The notes under the pieces: model-generated | Told to the model about the DNA's origin: nothing | Databases searched by the model: none | The model's input: the letters and a program-made list of their open reading frames with translations, nothing else | Made by a program: the position numbers and the translations under genes | Assembly: GCF_024158025.1 (NCBI RefSeq) | Contig: NZ_JAMZEL010000006.1 | Location: 1-64,000 of the forward strand | DNA from: Runella salmonicolor | GTDB lineage: Bacteria > Bacteroidota > Bacteroidia > Cytophagales > Spirosomataceae | Reading direction: 5' to 3' | Length of the DNA: 64,000 nt | In this document: positions 1-7,767 of the stretch, piece by piece | How positions within the stretch are numbered: position 1 is the first letter of the stretch | How the letters are laid out: the number at the start of each line of letters is the position of its first letter

Positions 1-99
1 GAGTAATTCGTAGTAGGATACGATAAAATCAGGTAAGAGGTACTCTAATAAAGGCAGAAAACTTTCCAAAACAGATAGGGTTGATTAAAACACAAACCT

Positions 100-195
100 A
101 AAAAAATCCAACGCTCTCCACAACTTTTGGTTTTGATCCCTTTTGGTTTTGATCCAAAAAAATCCAACGCTCTCCACAACTTTTGGTTTTGATCC
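100..195. repeat. 40-bp direct repeat, two copies 56 bp apart
   Basis: Two identical 40-base copies lie at 100-139 and 156-195. The 16 bases between them repeat the last 16 bases of the unit, so the array looks like about 1.7 units of a 56-bp tandem repeat made by slippage. The rest of 1-298 is AT-rich and shows no convincing gene; the short open frames there consist largely of this repeat. Confidence 0.85.
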
Positions 196-298
196 TAATA
201 AAGCAATTTGAAAAAAGGAATAATCCGAACTATTTCGGTCCGATTTTGGTGGAAAATCAAAAAAGGCTTGCAAGTTTTCACTTACAAGCCTTTAAGAG

Positions 299-382
299 TA
301 CCCAGGGCCGGAGTCGAACCGGCACGGGTGTGACCCCATTGGTGTTTGAGACCAACGCGTCTACCGATTCCGCCACCTGGGC
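299..382 (-). tRNA. tRNA-Leu, anticodon CAA
   Basis: The minus strand folds as an 84-nt class II tRNA. The 7-bp acceptor stem pairs GCCCAGG (382-376) with CCTGGGT (306-300), with a closing G-U pair and discriminator A at 299. The D region reads GTGGCGGAATCGGTAGAC, typical of tRNA-Leu. The anticodon stem TTGGT/ACCAA closes loop CTCAAAC, giving anticodon CAA at 346-348. A long variable arm follows and then a T loop with GGTTCGACTCC. CCA is not encoded. It decodes UUG codons. Confidence 0.97.
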
Positions 383-403
383 ATCTGATTGGAAACGGGA
401 CTG

Positions 404-434
404 CAAAAGTAGCGTCTACAGATTAATATGCAAA
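404..434 (-). promoter_or_regulatory. Promoter of tRNA-Leu
   Basis: On the minus strand a -33 element TTTG (434-431) is followed after exactly 19 bases by a -7 element TACTTTTG (411-404). This matches the Bacteroidota consensus TTTG-N19-TAnnTTTG. Transcription would begin about 15 bases before the tRNA 5' end at 382. The same element pair and spacing occur in front of leuA (11704-11734). Confidence 0.75.
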
Positions 435-466
435 TTTTTGGATGATTTTTTTTGATAAAAATATCG

Positions 467-1711
467 TTACTCATAACGTAATGCTTCTATAGGGTCTAAG
501 CGTGAGGCTTTTATGGCTGGATAAATTCCTGAAATAATTCCTACAATGATGCAGACCAAAATGCCCATGAGCATCCAAAACCACGGAACAATAAAACTTG
601 CATTGGCACTGATTAGCTTCGCAATCAGGTTTCCGATGCCGATTCCGAGGATTAAGCCGCCGATTCCGCCCAAAATACATACCACAATGGCTTCAATCAA
701 AAATTGAATCCTGATGAGGCGCGGTGTGGCTCCCAGTGATTTCCGAATCCCTATTTCGCGCGTACGCTCCGTAACCGATACTAGCATGATGTTCATTAAA
801 GCAATGGCGGCACCCAATAACGTGATGATGCCGATGCCAAACCCTCCCATGCGTAAATAGCCCGAAATATCAGCGAAATTCTTGGCGATGGCATCAGCGC
901 TTTCAATTTCAAACGAATCAGCTTTACCAATACGGTCTTTTCGGATACGGCGCATAATACCGCGCGCTTCTTCAATGATGAGCTCTTGTGCTTCGCCGCT
1001 GTTGACGGAGGTAGTGATGTCGAAGGTGAGCTGCTGATTGGCGGCCAGTGCCCTTCCGTTTTCTAGTGGTATTAAAAGGATGCGGTCGTCGCCGCCGCCA
1101 GTGAGCGAGCCTTTTTTGTCAAGAACACCCACCACGCGGTATTGATTGCCCCGTACAACCACCTCCTGATTGATGGGGTCAATTTTGCCTTCAAATAATT
1201 TTTGCGCAATTTCTGAGCCGAGAATAACCACGTTGAGCCCATTGTCTAAGTCGGTTTGCGAGAGGTTACGACCTCCGATTAACTTATAGCCTTTGATGGT
1301 CAAATAATTTTCATCAATGCCTACAATGCGGGTATTGGGATTGGTTTTTTGGGAGCGGAACTTTACCTGCGCTGCTCCCCCCACGTTGGAAGAAATGGAA
1401 ACGGTGGCGTTGTAGGTATCCCTAATTTCTTTTTTGTACTGAAGCGCTTGCCGGTAGTTGATAGCGGGAAAATCTTTTTCGCTACGCCCAGCAGAACGTC
1501 GGCGGAAGGGCCGAGGCCCCATGATGTCAAAGGTATTGGCCCCCAAATCTGCGAAACTGTTGTTAACTGAGCTTTGCATGCCATCAATAGCGGTCAAAAT
1601 GCCCACCAAAGAGGTGATTCCAATGGCGATGATAAGGGCAGTCAGGACGGTTCGAAGCATGTTGGATTGAATCGAACGGAGGCCTTCGCGGATGTTTTCG
1701 AGGAGGTTCAT
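467..1711 (-). CDS. ABC transporter permease, MacB/FtsX type
   Basis: A 414-residue inner-membrane protein with the MacB/FtsX permease layout. There is one N-terminal membrane segment (about residues 21-43), a large periplasmic domain (about 45-285, MacB-PCD type), then three C-terminal segments (about 288-312, 340-362, 376-398). The loop after the second segment contains ERTREIGIRKSLGAT, a signature of this family, and the C-terminus ends in the usual DPIEALRYE. Such proteins work with a cytoplasmic ATPase and often a periplasmic adaptor to export peptides or lipoproteins. No ATPase gene lies beside it, so the partner must be elsewhere. A -7 box TACTTTTG sits at 1723-1730 just upstream of the ATG, with no good -33 element. 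Substrate unknown. Confidence 0.9.
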   Translation of the reverse strand: MNLLENIREGLRSIQSNMLRTVLTALIIAIGITSLVGILTAIDGMQSSVNNSFADLGANTFDIMGPRPFRRRSAGRSEKDFPAINYRQALQYKKEIRDTYNATVSISSNVGGAAQVKFRSQKTNPNTRIVGIDENYLTIKGYKLIGGRNLSQTDLDNGLNVVILGSEIAQKLFEGKIDPINQEVVVRGNQYRVVGVLDKKGSLTGGGDDRILLIPLENGRALAANQQLTFDITTSVNSGEAQELIIEEARGIMRRIRKDRIGKADSFEIESADAIAKNFADISGYLRMGGFGIGIITLLGAAIALMNIMLVSVTERTREIGIRKSLGATPRLIRIQFLIEAIVVCILGGIGGLILGIGIGNLIAKLISANASFIVPWFWMLMGILVCIIVGIISGIYPAIKASRLDPIEALRYE

Positions 1712-1871
1712 TTTTTATAAGTCAAAAGTAGCAACGAGCACTAAAAAGCCAGCGGCAAAAAATATTTTCATGCAGGCTTCCGAATTAAGGCTGCTCTCCA
1801 CTTTTCTGCACGTTTTTTGTAGTATATTCGTTTATACAAAAGTCAACATCAAAAAGTAAATCCACAAACCG

Positions 1872-3134
1872 ATGAAACGGTGCATCCTACCACTTATCAT
1901 TTTTTTTGGCTTAGTTCAGGGAGCATGGGCTTCTAAAGTCTTTATTCCGATGGATGAAGCCCAAAAAAATCACTTGAAAGCTTACGGATTGGCTTATTGG
2001 GTACTCCGTTCGTACGATACAGAAATCGATTGGCTGCTCAATTACCGGGGCGGGAGTTTTATGCTGGATTGGAATCAGCGCGTAGTCAATGAGCTGGTCA
2101 TCAGGGGCATAAGTTACGATGTTATCTCTGATGCACAAAGTGCGGCCATTTTGAACGAAGTGGCGCAGCCCGATGCTAATATGGACAACGTAAAACTCCA
2201 TAAAGCACCCAAAGTGGCGGTCTATTCGCCCAAAACAAAACAACCTTGGGACGATGCCGTAACGCTCGTGATGACCTACGCCGAAATTCCCTACGAAATC
2301 GTGTACGATGACGATGTAATGCAGGGCAAACTGGCCGAATATGACTGGCTTCACCTCCATCACGAAGATTTTACGGGCCAATACGGAAAGTTTTTTCATT
2401 TCAGGGATTATCCTTGGTATCGTGCCCAAAAACGCGAAGCCGAAGATATTGCGGCCAAATGGGGCTTCTCAAAAGTGTCTAAACTCAAATTGGCGGTGGC
2501 CAAAAAAGTGCAAGAGTATGTAGCAGGAGGAGGGTATATGTTTGCCATGTGCAATGCCACTGATACTTACGATGTGGCCTTGGCCGCCCAAAATACTGAC
2601 ATCGCCGACGTACTTTACGACGGAGATGGGACTGACCCAGGAGCGCAGAAAAAACTGGATTTTACGCAAACATTTGCCTTCCAGAACTTTCAAGTGGTGA
2701 CTAATCCGTACGAAATTGAATTTTCGACCGTCGACAGCCAACCCAATGACCGGGGCTTGACCGAGGCCAATGATTATTTTACGTTGTTTCAATTTTCGGC
2801 AAAGTGGGACCCCGTACCTACCATGCTAACCCAAAACCACCAGCAAATTATTAAAGGGTTTATGGGACAAACAACGGCCTTTAAAAAGCAATTTATCAAG
2901 CCCGAAGTCATTATTTTGGCGGAAAATCGCGCGGCAAGTGAGGCCAGATACATTCACAGTACGTTTGGCAAAGGTTTTTTCACCTTTTACGGTGGTCATG
3001 ACCCCGAAGATTATCGTCACGAAATCAATGAGGAGCCGACTGACTTAAACCTTCACCCCAATTCGGCGGGCTATCGGTTGATTCTGAATAATATTCTGTT
3101 CCCAGCGGCCAAGAAGAAAAAGCTGAAAACTTAG
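1872..3134 (+). CDS. Secreted protein with glutamine-amidotransferase-like features, function unknown
   Basis: A 420-residue protein with an N-terminal signal peptide (about residues 1-20, ending AWASK), so it is probably periplasmic or secreted. The middle contains YVAGGGYMFAMCNATD, which resembles the turn before the nucleophile Cys in class I glutamine-amidotransferase-like folds. Near the C-terminus FFTFYGGHDPEDY could place a His like that in ThuA/GATase-like proteins. From memory, relatives in Cytophagales are sometimes labelled 'asparagine synthetase B', but no asparagine synthetase domain is visible. The gene stands alone, divergent from the permease and convergent with the exonuclease gene. 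The fold assignment is inference; the substrate is unknown. Confidence 0.7.
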   Translation: MKRCILPLIIFFGLVQGAWASKVFIPMDEAQKNHLKAYGLAYWVLRSYDTEIDWLLNYRGGSFMLDWNQRVVNELVIRGISYDVISDAQSAAILNEVAQPDANMDNVKLHKAPKVAVYSPKTKQPWDDAVTLVMTYAEIPYEIVYDDDVMQGKLAEYDWLHLHHEDFTGQYGKFFHFRDYPWYRAQKREAEDIAAKWGFSKVSKLKLAVAKKVQEYVAGGGYMFAMCNATDTYDVALAAQNTDIADVLYDGDGTDPGAQKKLDFTQTFAFQNFQVVTNPYEIEFSTVDSQPNDRGLTEANDYFTLFQFSAKWDPVPTMLTQNHQQIIKGFMGQTTAFKKQFIKPEVIILAENRAASEARYIHSTFGKGFFTFYGGHDPEDYRHEINEEPTDLNLHPNSAGYRLILNNILFPAAKKKKLKT

Positions 3135-3152
3135 TTTGCAACAATTAGTTTA

Positions 3153-3232
3153 CAGTAGGCAGTTTACAGTTATCAAAATTAAATTTTGCTGTAAGTTGCC
3201 TACTGTTTTTTTTACTGCTTACTGCCAACTGT
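3153..3232. repeat. Intergenic hairpin repeat, family A (copy 1)
   Basis: The 18-mer CAGTAGGCAGTTTACAGT (3153-3170) is answered by the partly inverted CTGTAAGTTGCCTACTG (3189-3205) and further degenerate copies up to 3232. The same 18-mer occurs at 49611-49628. It lies between two convergent genes. There is a short T-run after the first stem, so it may also act as a terminator. Confidence 0.75.
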
Positions 3233-4048
3233 TTACTTTTTTCCAAAAGCCATGCGCATTTTGATTTCGGTAAGTTTGCGCTTGGTGTCCAACGGAAAAT
3301 CGCTTTTCATCATCCAATCATAATAAGCGGGTTCTTGCGTGAGCACGTCCACCACACGTTTACCGCTGTGTTTTCCGAAATTGATAATCTCTTCTCCTTT
3401 GGCATTATAGGCCATTCGGTTGGCAAAATCAACGATTTTAGACGCCGTCAGATTGTGGAGGGCTTCCATATCGTTCTGAATAGGCTCATATAATTCACCG
3501 TTTTCATTCTTAATCTTAACGCCTTCGTAGCGGGCGACTTGCGCGCACAGTACCTCAAATGTGGCCATGGTATCGGCATAAGCGCTGTGGGCGTTTTGCA
3601 AATCTTTGTTACAATAAAATTTATAGGCAGCCGCCAGATTGCGCGGCTCCATCATGTGAAAAATCCGTTGGGCATCCACGAGTTTCCGGTTCTTGATGTC
3701 GAAGTCTACGTCGGCCCGCAGAAATTCCTCCACCAGCATCGGCACATCAAAACGGTTGGAGTTGAATCCAGCCAAGTCGCAGCCCGTCAGAAATTGCGCC
3801 AGCGTTTTGGCAAAGTTCTTGAATGTAGGGCAATCCTTTACATCTTCATCATAAATGCCATGAATCAGACTTGATTCAATCGGAATCGGAATGCCTGGAT
3901 TCACGCGAAAGGTCTTGCTTTCTATCTCACCGTTGAGCAAGGCTTTGACCACGCTGATTTCTACAATGCGGTCTTTTTGGATATTGATACCGGTGGTTTC
4001 TAAGTCGAAAACCGCCAGAGGCTTTTTGAGTTTGAGGTTGTGTGCCAT
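3233..4048 (-). CDS. 3'-5' exonuclease, DnaQ / Pol III epsilon family
   Basis: A 271-residue DEDDh exonuclease. Visible catalytic residues are D15 and E17 in FDLETTG, D101 in FNSNRFDVPML, and H154 with D159 in NAHSAYADT. After the nuclease domain (about 8-180) comes a C-terminal region with FGKHSGKRVVDVL, a small domain often fused to such nucleases. It would remove 3' nucleotides in DNA repair or proofreading. A single gene for the replicative proofreader cannot be told from a repair paralogue on sequence alone. A -7 box TAATTTTG lies at 4077-4070, just upstream of the ATG. Confidence 0.9.
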   Translation of the reverse strand: MAHNLKLKKPLAVFDLETTGINIQKDRIVEISVVKALLNGEIESKTFRVNPGIPIPIESSLIHGIYDEDVKDCPTFKNFAKTLAQFLTGCDLAGFNSNRFDVPMLVEEFLRADVDFDIKNRKLVDAQRIFHMMEPRNLAAAYKFYCNKDLQNAHSAYADTMATFEVLCAQVARYEGVKIKNENGELYEPIQNDMEALHNLTASKIVDFANRMAYNAKGEEIINFGKHSGKRVVDVLTQEPAYYDWMMKSDFPLDTKRKLTEIKMRMAFGKK

Positions 4049-4081
4049 TCAAGAATTGGAATTGAACCGCAAAATTAGCAT

Positions 4082-4189
4082 TTATTCCACTGGAATGTCC
4101 TCTTTTTCTGAGTAAGACGGAATATTGAACGATATTCCGTCAAAGATTTCAATGTCTTTGTATTCATAAATGACCTTGACTACAATCAT
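4082..4189 (-). CDS. Possible 35-residue small protein
   Basis: A short open frame (ATG at 4189, TAA at 4082) with a protein-like composition and Bacteroidota-like codons. It carries a perfect inverted repeat (4116-4125 / 4132-4141, GACGGAATAT). It lies upstream of the exonuclease gene on the same strand and immediately downstream of a hairpin repeat, so it could be a real small gene, a remnant of a longer gene, or chance. No family recognised. Confidence 0.25.
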   Translation of the reverse strand: MIVVKVIYEYKDIEIFDGISFNIPSYSEKEDIPVE

Positions 4190-4201
4190 CCTTTATCCAT
4201 C

Positions 4202-4269
4202 AACCACTGAGAAACGGAGGTGCACAGAGTAAGTAAATTGCCTCCGTGTCTCTCCCTTTCTCTGTAGTT
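4202..4269. repeat. Intergenic hairpin repeat, 'CACAGAG/CCTCCGTGTCTC' type
   Basis: Imperfect inverted repeat: the left arm contains CCACTGAGAAACGGAGG (4204-4220) and the right arm CCTCCGTGTCTC (4241-4252), followed by CTCTGTAGTT. It resembles the dispersed hairpins with CACGGAG motifs seen between genes in many Cytophagales. The 316-base gap 4049-4364 holds this repeat, the possible small frame 4082-4189, and the YtrA-type promoter/operator. Confidence 0.55.
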
Positions 4270-4290
4270 AAAAAAATGTTGCCTCAAAAC

Positions 4291-4347
4291 TTGGTTTTTA
4301 TTTTTCTTTCTCCCACTTTTGTAGTGTACTATTTGTCTAGTACACTA
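4291..4347 (+). promoter_or_regulatory. Promoter and GntR/YtrA-type operator
   Basis: A -33 element TTGG (4291-4294) and a -7 element CACTTTTG (4314-4321) are 19 bases apart, placing the start of transcription near 4327. The perfect inverted repeat TAGTGTACTA (4322-4331) / TAGTACACTA (4338-4347), with a 6-base spacer, sits directly over that start. Its AGTGTA...TACACT half-sites resemble those I recall for Bacillus YtrA. A YtrA-type regulator is encoded as the fourth gene of the operon that follows, so autorepression is the simplest reading. Confidence 0.75.
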
Positions 4348-4364
4348 ATAAAAACAATATAGCC

Positions 4365-5066
4365 ATGATACAATTCAATCATGTTCATTTTGGATACGGG
4401 TCTCAAAAGTTGTTTACTGAACTCTCATTGAACCTCGAAGCGGGGCATATTTATGGGCTTTTGGGCGAGAACGGCGCTGGCAAAACCACGCTTTTAAAAA
4501 TGATTGCGGGTCTGGTTTTTCCTAAAGGCGGGACGGTAGTTACGCTTGGCCACGAGCCGCGCAAACGGCAGCCTTCGCTGATGCAGCAGTTGTATTTTGT
4601 GGCCGAAGATGCGTTTGTGCCCGACACTACAGCCCGCCGGTTGGCGGATACCTACGGGGTATTCTATCCCTTGTTTAACGATGCACAGTTTTTTAATTAT
4701 CTCCAACAATTTGGGGTGAATCCCGACCAAAAACTGGAAAAGGTATCTTTTGGGCAACGAAAAAAAGCCCTCATCAGCTTTGCCTTGGCTACCAATGTGC
4801 CGCTGCTGTTGATGGACGAGCCGACCAACGGCTTAGACATCCCGTCAAAAAGCACCTTTCGGAAGTTGGTGGCAGGGGCGGCTTCAGATGAGCGCTGTAT
4901 CATCATTTCTACGCATCAAGTACGCGATTTAGAAAGTTTGATTGATACGGTATTGGTGTTGCACAATGGCAAAATTAAGTACCGAGAAGACCTCAATGTA
5001 CTCGCCGAAGAGAGTACTTCTCAGCCTGATTTAGAAGCATTGTTTCAGGATATAATTCAAAAATAA
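4365..5066 (+). CDS. ABC transporter ATP-binding protein (YtrB-like)
   Basis: A 233-residue ABC ATPase. Walker A is GENGAGKTT (about 34-42), the degenerate signature is SFGQR (128-132), Walker B is LLLMDEP (147-153), and the switch His is H184 in STHQ. It would energise the two membrane proteins encoded next. It opens a tightly spaced operon of six genes: 5 bases to the first membrane gene, 5 to the second, 5 to the GntR gene. The promoter upstream carries a perfect inverted-repeat operator. The substrate is unknown. YtrA-linked ABC systems in Firmicutes respond to envelope-active antibiotics, but whether that holds here is inference. Confidence 0.92.
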   Translation: MIQFNHVHFGYGSQKLFTELSLNLEAGHIYGLLGENGAGKTTLLKMIAGLVFPKGGTVVTLGHEPRKRQPSLMQQLYFVAEDAFVPDTTARRLADTYGVFYPLFNDAQFFNYLQQFGVNPDQKLEKVSFGQRKKALISFALATNVPLLLMDEPTNGLDIPSKSTFRKLVAGAASDERCIIISTHQVRDLESLIDTVLVLHNGKIKYREDLNVLAEESTSQPDLEALFQDIIQK

Positions 5067-5071
5067 CAGCC

Positions 5072-5887
5072 ATGAACAACACATTTGACATTCGTCGTTT
5101 TGGGTGGTATGCCCGCAAGGAATTCCGTGAAAATTGGAAAGCGTATGCGTTGGGTTTAGTAGCAGTGTTGGCTGTACTTGGGTATTTTATTTATCAGGAA
5201 TGGGGGTATTTGCACAGCCCCTTTTTCGACAAAGGCGATTATAAAGTAAATATATTTCGTTCTTTGGCAATCATGATTGGGTTAATGACTTGGTTTGCGG
5301 GGAGTTATACTTTAAAAGCCTTTGCTGAACAAAAGCGGGCGCTTGCGACTTTGACATTACCCGTTTCTTCCTTTGAGCAATTACTATATGCGTGGACAAT
5401 GACTGTCCCCTTTTCGATAGGAGTCTGTTATGTTCTTTGGAAAACTGTTTGGTCAATGGCATTGCCTTATTTTCTGAAGGATACCCCAGGCTTGGTGTTT
5501 GAAAAGGATTCTGTGTTTTTGGTCACAAATCCCTACTTTTCGGTTTTCTATTTGGGTGGTTCAGCTGCCTTTATGTGGGGTGCAGTTAGCCTTGGGCGGT
5601 TAAATTTTTTGAAAACATTGGGCATTTTAATTGGTATCATCCTTTTGATATTTGAGTGGGGGCAAGGCAGGTTTTTTAAAGCCATTTTTCCAAATGCTTA
5701 CGGGTTTCGCACCTTTGGCCCAGTCCCTTGGGTAAGACCTATCTTAACGATAGAGTCGACGAAAGGTGTTTTTACCAACGATATTCATTCTTCATTTGAG
5801 GGTATACATCAATTTTGGTGGATAGGGTGCGTCCCCTTGTTGCTCTACGTGATTGTCTTCCTAAAAATCAAAGAAAAAGAAGTTTAA
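5072..5887 (+). CDS. Membrane subunit of ABC transporter, copy 1
   Basis: A 271-residue integral membrane protein with about six hydrophobic segments after an amphipathic N-terminus (FGWYARKEFRENWKAYA). It is probably the permease partner of the preceding ATPase (ABC-2-like). It is paralogous to the next gene: the first 27 residues differ at only three positions, while the rest has diverged. The ATG follows TAACAGCC, the same junction that precedes the second copy. No family name can be given with confidence. Confidence 0.75.
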   Translation: MNNTFDIRRFGWYARKEFRENWKAYALGLVAVLAVLGYFIYQEWGYLHSPFFDKGDYKVNIFRSLAIMIGLMTWFAGSYTLKAFAEQKRALATLTLPVSSFEQLLYAWTMTVPFSIGVCYVLWKTVWSMALPYFLKDTPGLVFEKDSVFLVTNPYFSVFYLGGSAAFMWGAVSLGRLNFLKTLGILIGIILLIFEWGQGRFFKAIFPNAYGFRTFGPVPWVRPILTIESTKGVFTNDIHSSFEGIHQFWWIGCVPLLLYVIVFLKIKEKEV

Positions 5888-5892
5888 CAGCC

Positions 5893-6702
5893 ATGAACAA
5901 CACATTTAACATTCATCGTTTTGGGTGGTATGCCCGTGTAGAATTCCGTGAAAATTGGAAAGCGTATGCGCTTTTTCCGCTTGTTATTTTAGTTATACAA
6001 TTGGGGGCTATTTATCAGTTATGTGGGCCTTTACGTGATTACGCCTACTATAAACAACTCACAGGATATATGTTGCGTCCATATCCGTCGCTCTTATTTT
6101 CGGCGGGTATAACACTTTGGTTAGTAGGTAGTTTTAGCTTTCGATACCTTGCTACTCCTCAGAAATCTTTGTTTGCACTTACCTTGCCTGTTTCCGCATT
6201 TGAGCGTTTTTGCTTTGCATGGATTGTTACCGTCCCTGTCAGCTTATTGTTGGTGTATTTATTTTGGCATTTCAGTTGGGGAATAGCGACTCCGATTATC
6301 AAAGTGATATATCCAAAAGCATTTGTGGAATACAATAAATATTACGGCGTAGGTATTTATAGCTCGGTTTTTATTTTTGTTTATACCGCCGCTTTTATGC
6401 TTGGGGCAGTGGTTTTCGGACGATTTAGTTTACTTAAAACCTTGAGTTTCGTACTTGGAATAAGCGTGGTATTGTATTTTATAAAACTCAATTTATTACA
6501 GATACTTATTCCCGATACAACGAAAATGTTTTTTTCACCAGCTCCGTATTGGGGTACATTTTTAAATATTGAGACTGCTTCTGGGTTAAATCTTTGGCCC
6601 CGGTCCACGATGCAACTTCCGTATTTTGTTTGGTGGGTATACTGTTTGCCGATGGTATTGTGGGTAATTACGTTTTTGAAACTCAAAGAAAAAGAAATTT
6701 AA
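5893..6702 (+). CDS. Membrane subunit of ABC transporter, copy 2
   Basis: A 269-residue polytopic membrane protein, paralogue of the preceding gene. The start at 5893 is chosen because MNNTFNIHRFGWYAR matches the start of the first copy and it follows the same TAACAGCC junction; an in-frame upstream start at 5815 would lie inside the first copy. About six membrane segments are visible. The two copies could form a heterodimeric channel with the ATPase. The 5' ends of the two genes are nearly identical as DNA over about 85 bases, suggesting a fairly recent duplication or gene conversion. Confidence 0.75.
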   Translation: MNNTFNIHRFGWYARVEFRENWKAYALFPLVILVIQLGAIYQLCGPLRDYAYYKQLTGYMLRPYPSLLFSAGITLWLVGSFSFRYLATPQKSLFALTLPVSAFERFCFAWIVTVPVSLLLVYLFWHFSWGIATPIIKVIYPKAFVEYNKYYGVGIYSSVFIFVYTAAFMLGAVVFGRFSLLKTLSFVLGISVVLYFIKLNLLQILIPDTTKMFFSPAPYWGTFLNIETASGLNLWPRSTMQLPYFVWWVYCLPMVLWVITFLKLKEKEI

Positions 6703-6707
6703 GTATC

Positions 6708-7070
6708 ATGAATTTTCATAATCAAACTGCCATCTATTTGCAAATCGCCGAGTACATAGGTGAGCAAATACTGGTGCAAAACTGGAAGCCTGATGATAAA
6801 GTGCCTTCAATCAGGGAGTTGGCGGTGCAGTTGGAGGTAAACCCCAATACTGTTCAGCGTACCTATGATTTTCTACAAACCCGTGAAGTGATTTATACGA
6901 AGCGTGGCCTTGGTTACTTCGTTACGCCAGCCGCCGAACAGAACTATTTGGATTGGCGACGAGAGACTTTTATTCAAAACGAATTGCCGATTTTTTTCAA
7001 GCAAATGCGCTTGCTCAGAATGGATTTTGACGAACTCGAAAAACGATACGAAGCTCTTTTGGCCCAATAA
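6708..7070 (+). CDS. GntR-family regulator, YtrA subfamily
   Basis: A 120-residue transcription factor. The winged helix lies in residues 10-75, including the typical DDKVPSIRELAVQLEVNPNTVQRTYDFL-type recognition region (split here: VPSIRELA, NPNTVQRTY). It is followed by a short C-terminal tail, not a large effector domain; this small size is the mark of the YtrA subfamily. The start at 6708 follows the previous stop by five bases. It probably binds the inverted repeat at 4322-4347 and represses its own operon until envelope or ligand stress. DNA contact is inference from the operator sequence. Confidence 0.9.
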   Translation: MNFHNQTAIYLQIAEYIGEQILVQNWKPDDKVPSIRELAVQLEVNPNTVQRTYDFLQTREVIYTKRGLGYFVTPAAEQNYLDWRRETFIQNELPIFFKQMRLLRMDFDELEKRYEALLAQ

Positions 7071-7087
7071 TATAAAACGCTGAAAAC

Positions 7088-7744
7088 ATGAAACTTTCCA
7101 ACGGAATTCTCATCACTGCCCTCGTCGTTACGATTCTTTTACAGGTATTGCTTGCCTTTGGGTATGGTGAAGCGTATAAACTTGAATTACTGAATCAATA
7201 TCGTATTCAGCCCTTTGGAGCTAATTTTGCCAACAATTTTTTTACAACAATTGTGACAGACAGAGTTGAATTTACGCTCCAAAATCACCCAACGCAGCAG
7301 GGATACAAAGTACGGTACAGCGACGAGGATGATATGAAGCTCATTGAATTCAGAGCGCAGAATGACACACTCTATATTACCAATCTGAAACGGACGATGA
7401 ATGTTTCGTTTGACTTGTATTTTGTAAAAACTCCCAATATTATTTGCCGAAACAGTTCTGTAGTCATGAAGTCTGTTACTGCTGATACGTTAGATATAAT
7501 GATTCGATCGCTAAGCTTTCTTTTTATGGAAGGATGCAACATACAGCAGCTTAAAGCAGAAGCACGTAACAAATCTAACCTTATGATCAAATCTAGATCA
7601 ACAATCAAGAATCTGGACCTAACGTTGAAAGATGAGGCAACACTCTATGAAGAAGAATCCCAGATTAATAATGTCAACTACGGTGAAATTGGCGATAAAA
7701 CACATGTCAGCTTTAACGCAAGACCCTATAAATTGCGGAAATAA
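7088..7744 (+). CDS. Membrane-anchored beta-rich protein, copy 1 (GIN/DUF2807-like)
   Basis: A 218-residue protein with one N-terminal membrane anchor (about 5-25) and a beta-rich exterior domain. The C-terminal half has a repeating pattern (KAEARNKSNLMIKS, LDLTLKDEATLYEE) like the beta-helix of 'GIN'/DUF2807 head domains common in Bacteroidota. It follows the GntR gene by 17 bases and so belongs to the ABC operon. It is paralogous to the next gene. It might sense or bind something in the periplasm for the transporter; that is speculation. Confidence 0.6.
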   Translation: MKLSNGILITALVVTILLQVLLAFGYGEAYKLELLNQYRIQPFGANFANNFFTTIVTDRVEFTLQNHPTQQGYKVRYSDEDDMKLIEFRAQNDTLYITNLKRTMNVSFDLYFVKTPNIICRNSSVVMKSVTADTLDIMIRSLSFLFMEGCNIQQLKAEARNKSNLMIKSRSTIKNLDLTLKDEATLYEEESQINNVNYGEIGDKTHVSFNARPYKLRK

Positions 7745-7767
7745 AAATTTACTTCACCTATTTTATC

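Noticed and set aside
1872..3134. Asparagine synthetase, as relatives may be labelled
   Set aside because: No N-terminal nucleophile Cys at residue 2, no synthetase PP-loop (SGGxDS), and a signal peptide is present.
3153..3205. CRISPR-like repeats at the hairpin arrays (also 49611-49699)
   Set aside because: Few units, no unique spacers of regular length and no cas genes. These are inverted, REP-like repeats.
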